Shown here: positions 21,861 to 25,963 of the stretch, one piece after another
Layout: the number at the start of each line of letters is the position of its first letter
Position numbering within the stretch: the stretch's first letter is position 1
NCBI GenBank assembly: GCA_003550305.1
Contig: QKYT01000818.1
Coordinates: 21,170-47,132, forward strand
DNA: 25,963 nucleotides
Direction: 5' to 3'
From: Glomus cerebriforme
Taxonomy: Eukaryota; Glomeromycota; Glomeromycetes; Glomerales; Glomeraceae
Notes under the pieces: generated by a model
Told to the model about the DNA's origin: nothing
Databases searched by the model: none
The model's input: the letters and a program-made list of their open reading frames with translations, nothing else
Program-made: the position numbers and the translations under genes

Positions 21861-23043
21861 ATTTGTATATAGTGGGAAAGTATTAATCGAAGGTCAAGAA
21901 GGATCAAAAGCAATTGAATTATTAATAGCATCAGATGAATTAGAATTTTTTAGTTTATGTAAACACGTTCAAAAAGAATTAATTGAAAAAGAATCCAAAT
22001 GGTTATTACAAAATCTTTTAACAATGCTTAAAATACTTTCACAACATCAAACCTTTACTATATTATTAGAATATTTATTAGGATCAATATGTAGAAATCC
22101 ACAAATAATATTTGGAGATCATAATAAATTTTTTGAATTGGATGAAAATATTATGATACAATTATTAAAAAGGGATGATTTAGAAATGGAAGAAATTGAT
22201 ATATGGAATTATCTTATTAAATGGGGATTATATAAAATTAATCGACTTGATAATGATATATCAAATTGGACAAAACAAGATTTTAAAGAGTTAGAAAAAG
22301 TATTACAACATTGTATTCCTTTAATAAGATTTTTTCAAATATCTTCAGTAGAATTATATGATAAAGTAAGGAAACCATTTAAAAAACTTTTACCGAAAGA
22401 ATTAAATGAAGATATTATAAGATATTTTATGAAACCTGGATCAAAACCAACATTTCCTAGAGTGATCCTTCCAGAAAGGGTTACAATTATTAATTCAACT
22501 ATAATTAAATCAGCTCATGCAGCATTAATAAGTAGCTGGGTTGATAATAAAGAACGAAATGATTTTAAAAAAATTCCTTACGAATTTAATTTATTGGTAA
22601 GAGGAAGTAAAGATGGATTTGATTCATCTACATTCCATTCTCGTTGTGATTATAAAGTTGGAACCGTTGTTTTAGTTAAATTGAAAGAAAGTCAAGAAAT
22701 TCTTGGTGGATATAATCCTTGTACTTGGCAACGATCTTGTTTAGACGATCCTTGGGCTAATCATTCATCTACAGATTATCAAAATACCAATAAAAGTTTC
22801 ATTTTTTCTCTTAATATGAAAGATGGTATAGGAGAATATAAATTAAGTAGAGTTCATAATCCAAATAACGCGATTTATTGTTCTATTTCAAACGGACCTT
22901 GTTTCGGATGTAGTGATTTGTGGATGACAGGAAATTTTGGAAGTTCAAAAAAAACTTCTTATAAAGAAGTTATAACTGAATCTACTAATTTCTTTGCGAA
23001 TGAATATGAAGTTTTTCAACTCATAAAGAAACGAAGTAAATGA
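21488..23043 (+). CDS. BTB-BACK-TLDc domain protein
   Basis: Two exons (21488-21735 and 21861-23043) encode 476 residues. The BTB/POZ domain covers about residues 12-120, with SNVIIQVGEE, KAHTLILRSRSSYFRKALS and, after the intron, a FVYSGKV strand. A BACK-like helical region follows (about 145-230). A TLDc domain fills about 294-476, with INSTIIKSAHAALISSW, KIPYEFNLLVRGSKDGFDSS, ILGGYNP and the final GPCFGCSDLW. BTB proteins of this type commonly act as substrate adaptors for Cullin-3 ubiquitin ligases. TLDc domains are linked to oxidative-stress responses and V-ATPase binding in other proteins. The role here is inferred only from domains. Such fusions are numerous in Glomeromycotina. The intron ends in 28 A residues before the acceptor G. 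Confidence 0.92.
21736..21860 (+). other. Intron of the BTB-TLDc gene with poly(A) acceptor
   Basis: The intron starts GTAATC and ends with a run of 28 A (21832-21859) followed by the acceptor G. It has TTAATTAATTAATTAATTA and TTA microsatellite runs in the middle. The splice joins AG and A to keep Arg at the junction and continues in frame through the BTB domain. Confidence 0.75.
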
Positions 23044-23151
23044 GGGGACGAGAGTTTATTATTTTTTTTTTTAAAAAAAAAAAAAAATTATATAAAATCT
23101 AAACATGTAAAAATCATTTGTACATAAAAAGTAATCTTTTTTTTTTCGTTC

Positions 23152-23498
23152 CTAAAAAAAAACCCCAAAAAAAACCAAAAAAAATGTCAAAACGTTTTTT
23201 AATAAAATCGAAGAATTCAAATAAAATGAATTCCATTCCCATTTAGTTTCATATATCATAATAGTATATTTCCTTTCACTCATATGTAAAAGAGGTTTTT
23301 TATATTGAGGTAAAACATATAATCTACTCTCTCTCCACATATCGACCAAATGGAAGATTTTTCATTATTTAAATATAATATTTCATTAAATTGTTTACAT
23401 ATTAATAATGCTAATGTAGCTAAATCTTTTGGTGCTAAATTTTTACATATATGTGGAAGGATTTCAACTGGTATTTTAGTAAAATGGAGAAAATGTGT
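23152..23498 (-). pseudogene. F-box protein relic (frameshifted, minus strand)
   Basis: The minus strand reads KIPVEILPHICKNLAPKDL, then ATLALLICKQFNEIL and a Trp shortly after. This is a clear F-box, the motif that binds Skp1 in SCF ubiquitin ligases. About 50 codons in, near 23345, the frame changes. The continuation in another frame reads WRESRLYVLPQYKKPLLHMS and then ERKYTIMIYETKWEWNSFY, a typical follow-on of short fungal F-box proteins. One small indel explains the break. No in-frame start Met precedes the F-box, and stops bound both pieces. A sequencing or assembly error at the junction is possible, but the missing start supports decay. It lies convergent to the BTB-TLDc gene. Confidence 0.72.
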
Positions 23499-23589
23499 AA
23501 TGATGATGATGTGTATCCAGTGTGATGTCGAGAGTTTTGACGGGAATAATATTGTTGCTGATGATTTTGTAAGATATAATTCTATTTAA

Positions 23590-24285
23590 AGACATTTTAA
23601 TAAAGTTTTTATTTTTAAAATAAGTATTAAAATAAGAAAAGATTTTATTATTATTATTATTATTTTATCAAAAAAAAAAATACCGCCAAGTATACCAAGA
23701 AATTTAAAACGAGTTATCATTATTGTATGTAACTCAAACATTTTGGCATGCGCATGTGGCATTATTCGATTGTTGATCTTGCCCATCTCGCTGATCTCAC
23801 CGTATATGTGTTAGGCATTGGAAACCTCTTTTTCTTTTTCTTTTTAGTGATCACTTAATATTCTTTTAATTTTTACGTCTTCTTAAAAAAAAATAGTAAA
23901 TATGCCACCATTTACAAAATATCTTATGATATTCCTTTACTAGAAAGGAAAAAACAATCCAGATTCTCCTTTATTGTCCGGAGCGTTAGCGAAGGACTAT
24001 TTACTGTAATGACTTAACAAAAAATGTTTTATCCCCCGTTTTTGTCCCCGTCACAAACATCAATTTTATTTCCTTTTTTGAAGATGCATCATATTATGTA
24101 ACACTTTTCTAAAAAATACCCCTGAAATATACTAAAAAAGAAGATCGCGTAATGGCATAACAACTTGTGCCAAGGTCGTGTGACACTTGTGTAGATCATG
24201 TAACACTTAACACATATAACACTATAACGAATAATTTGTTGTTTTTGATCTTGATATCGCGACGGACTTAAACGGTTTCCGTTTC
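23590..24285. other. Intergenic region with microsatellite and small inverted repeat
   Basis: A TTA microsatellite lies at about 23645-23664, followed by a poly(A) run. At 23974-23996 the stretch GTCCGGAGCGTTAGCGAAGGAC has complementary GTCC/GGAC ends and could form a weak hairpin. TGTAACACTT occurs twice, near 24098 and 24199. No gene is recognised. Confidence 0.4.
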
Positions 24286-24289
24286 CCTA

Positions 24290-25096
24290 GTATCTTGGAG
24301 ATTGGAAGAAATCAAATCCATATGTTGATGAAGTTATAACGATAGAAACTTACATGAAAAGAAAATTTTTGATTTTAAAAAAAATTATCCAGAAATTGAA
24401 AAATTATATGGTTATGATAGTTCAACTATCTTTATTACTTCATCTGCAGCTGCTGCACAATTAATCGCTTTTTGGTAAAATTTTAACAGATTGGAATGTA
24501 GTTATATTAATATATGGAGTGATTATTCATGAAACAACACATTGTTTGGCCACTACAACATCCTTTCAAAATTTTCTTGTAGGACTTTTAGCATATGCTG
24601 CACTTCCTTTCCAATGTCATTTCGTCGTTATCATTTAGATCATACTTTTCAAGGTGTAGTAGGATTTGATCCTGATTTACATTTAGAATGGGAAAAAAAA
24701 TTCGTGATAATTCATTATCAAAATTTGGCTGGATGTACTGTATGTTGTTAGAGGAATGGCAATGGGAAAGGAACCATGTTTTTAGGAATATGTTAATTGT
24801 GTTTTCACCATATCAGTTGATTTTTTAGTTCAAGAACATTATACTTTGATGGTCAAGAAATATTATGGAATTTTGAATTATTTCTTTTTAAATATTGGTT
24901 ATCATAATGAACATTGTGATTTTTCAAAAGTAATAAAATTTTCTAATTTTTTTTGGGGGAGTTTTTTTTTCTTTTCTTTCTTTAAGGTTACATGATCAAA
25001 TTTACCAAAATTTGTAAAATTGCTACTTGGTTTATGGTATTTGGACCTCAACCCCGTCATAAGAGAGGAAGAAAATTAATGATAATAATAATATAA
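24290..25096 (+). pseudogene. Sphingolipid delta-4 desaturase (DES1-like) pseudogene
   Basis: The DES1 family adds a double bond to the sphingoid base of dihydroceramide in the ER, using three His boxes that hold two irons. Pieces of it appear in order, in different frames: NYPEIEKLYGYDSS (about 24385-24430), IIHETTHCLA with box 1 (24528-24542), MSFRRYHLDHTFQGVVGFDP with box 2 (24632-24646), IGYHNEHCDF with box 3 (about 24891-24920), and a tail GPQPRHKRGRK ending at TAA 25094-25096. Frameshifts and stops separate these. Box 2 has Thr where the second His of a HxxHH pair is expected. Box 3 has Cys where the second His of a HxxHH pair is expected. The copy is therefore inactive on two grounds. 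Confidence 0.8.
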
Positions 25097-25598
25097 AGGA
25101 GATTGAGAAAAAACTTATTCTCTATGATAATATTAAATTACTGTGCACGAATTTGTTCCACACGTGACATTTAACCAATCAAATATGCCGTTATAACGAA
25201 TCAGCCAATTAAATTCCTTAAATTCTTCGCTATAATCTTATATCGAATTTGAGAGCCGACTGTAATAATTTAAAAATATTTAAATTTTTATAGAAAATTT
25301 AGATTGTAAATATATTTAATAATCTTTTTTTTTTTTTTTTTTACGTTCATTCATAATCTGATTTTGTTTTTGAGGTTGAAAATTTATTTATCTGACTAGT
25401 CGATAATACCTTTGTTGATTTGTAATAGTTGAATCCTTTTTTTTTTTAGAATTTTTTCATTTTGCTTGATAAATAAAAATTTAGGATTATATTTTACCTT
25501 TAAATGTTATAATTGAGTATAAAAAAGAATGAAATTTAAGAAAAAAAAAAACATAGTTTCAATTTATTCTTTTAAATGTTACGCAATTCAAAATTATA
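25097..25598. other. AT-rich intergenic DNA, no gene seen
   Basis: Homopolymer T runs (25325-25342, 25437-25447) and A runs are present. Nothing coding or structural is recognisable before the transposon-like end. Confidence 0.4.
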
Positions 25599-25963
25599 CA
25601 GTTTGGCCCGCATTATGCTTTATTTTGACCAGCACTATACTTAATTTTGGCCAATGTATTGACACGAACTCAATGCACTCTCAAAGCGCACCTTTTGTTG
25701 GTGCCTTAAGACTCTTTCCCACTCCGCTCTGCCCANTTTTGTTAAAGAAATAAAATTTTATTTTTGCTTAGCTTCTTTACAACTTTTCTCAAAAACTTTG
25801 CTGTTCTAGTCTAATTATGACTCGAAAATCTAATAAATCTACCAAACAACCCGCCCCTAAGCCTTCCGCCTCAGGGTCTTCCGGTTCCTCTTTGCATAAA
25901 AGTTCTGGTTCTAATAATAATTCTAGCTCCGCTCCCTCTTCCCCTCCTCTTGCCCCTAATAAA
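25599..25963 (+). mobile_element. Putative left end of a DNA transposon (runs off window)
   Basis: A TA at 25597-25598 is followed by CAGTTTGGCCCGCATTATGC, a start that looks like a Tc1/mariner-type terminus. Two similar 21-bp blocks follow each other at 25610-25630 and 25632-25652 (GCATTATGCTTTATTTTGACC and GCACTATACTTAATTTTGGCC), which could be transposase-binding repeats. An undetermined base at 25736 also suggests repetitive DNA. The right end is outside the window, so the call is tentative. Confidence 0.5.
25817..25963 (+). CDS. Start of a basic, Ser/Pro/Asn-rich protein (partial, right edge)
   Basis: An ATG opens a 49-codon frame that is still open at the window end. It begins MTRKSNKSTKQPAPKP and continues as low-complexity Ser, Gly, Asn and Pro. 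Base composition changes here to a C-rich coding strand (CCGCCCCTAAGCC, CTCCCTCTTCCCC), unlike the AT-rich host genes nearby. It lies about 220 bp inside the putative transposon end, so it may be a transposon-encoded protein with a disordered basic N-terminus. No domain is visible in the part shown. Confidence 0.5.
   Translation, partial: MTRKSNKSTKQPAPKPSASGSSGSSLHKSSGSNNNSSSAPSSPPLAPNK

Noticed and set aside
23350..23589. 79-codon plus-strand open frame starting MEDFSLFKYN
   Set aside because: It lies antisense to a clear F-box on the minus strand, and its residues show no family pattern.
25529..25753. 74-codon plus-strand frame crossing the putative transposon end
   Set aside because: It starts in A/T homopolymers, runs across the TA/terminus junction and includes an undetermined base. 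It is unlikely to be translated.
1..25963. Bacterial operon, CRISPR array, prophage or rRNA
   Set aside because: Genes are intron-split and eukaryotic in type. No spaced direct-repeat array or rRNA motif was seen.

Overview
The window reads as nuclear DNA of an AT-rich, intron-rich fungus. An arbuscular mycorrhizal fungus of the Rhizophagus type is the best guess. This rests on short introns (about 65-140 bp) with GT-AG borders, Tc1/mariner transposon debris at both edges, a BTB-BACK-TLDc protein and an F-box relic of the kind expanded in that group, and fungal versions of conserved eukaryotic genes. The organism call is inference from gene content; no species marker is present.

Layout. 1-1652: two Tc1-family DNA transposons lie back to back and share one TA dinucleotide. 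The first is cut by the window edge and the second is a mutated full-length copy. 1655-4868: gene-poor DNA with a two-unit (~115-120 bp) tandem repeat and a TTA-tailed stretch. 4869-8123 (minus): intronless GPI13/PIG-O-like GPI ethanolamine phosphate transferase 3. 8353-9503 (plus): four-exon PARP-family ADP-ribosyltransferase. 9826-11457 (plus): seven-exon VPS72/YL1 (Swc2) subunit of SWR1-type remodellers. 12046-18745 (plus): 28-exon HIR3/CABIN1 homologue. 19157-21131 (plus): five-exon receptor with a Frizzled-type cysteine-rich domain and seven membrane segments. 21488-23043 (plus): two-exon BTB-BACK-TLDc protein. 23152-23498 (minus): frameshifted F-box relic. 24290-25096 (plus): decayed sphingolipid desaturase (DES1-like). 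25599-end: probable left end of another DNA transposon, followed by the start of a Ser/Pro-rich reading frame that leaves the window.

The exon models were built by hand. Splice sites were chosen so that frame, GT-AG borders and family similarity agree, and the exon lengths of each model sum to a multiple of three. Three neighbouring plus-strand genes concern chromatin or ADP-ribose signalling: PARP, VPS72 (H2A.Z deposition) and HIR3 (H3-H4 deposition). Fungal genes rarely form operons, so this may be coincidence.

I found no CRISPR, rRNA or tRNA. The most unusual gene is the Frizzled-like receptor, followed by the compact PARP. The transposon pair carries a striking transition-only mutation pattern.
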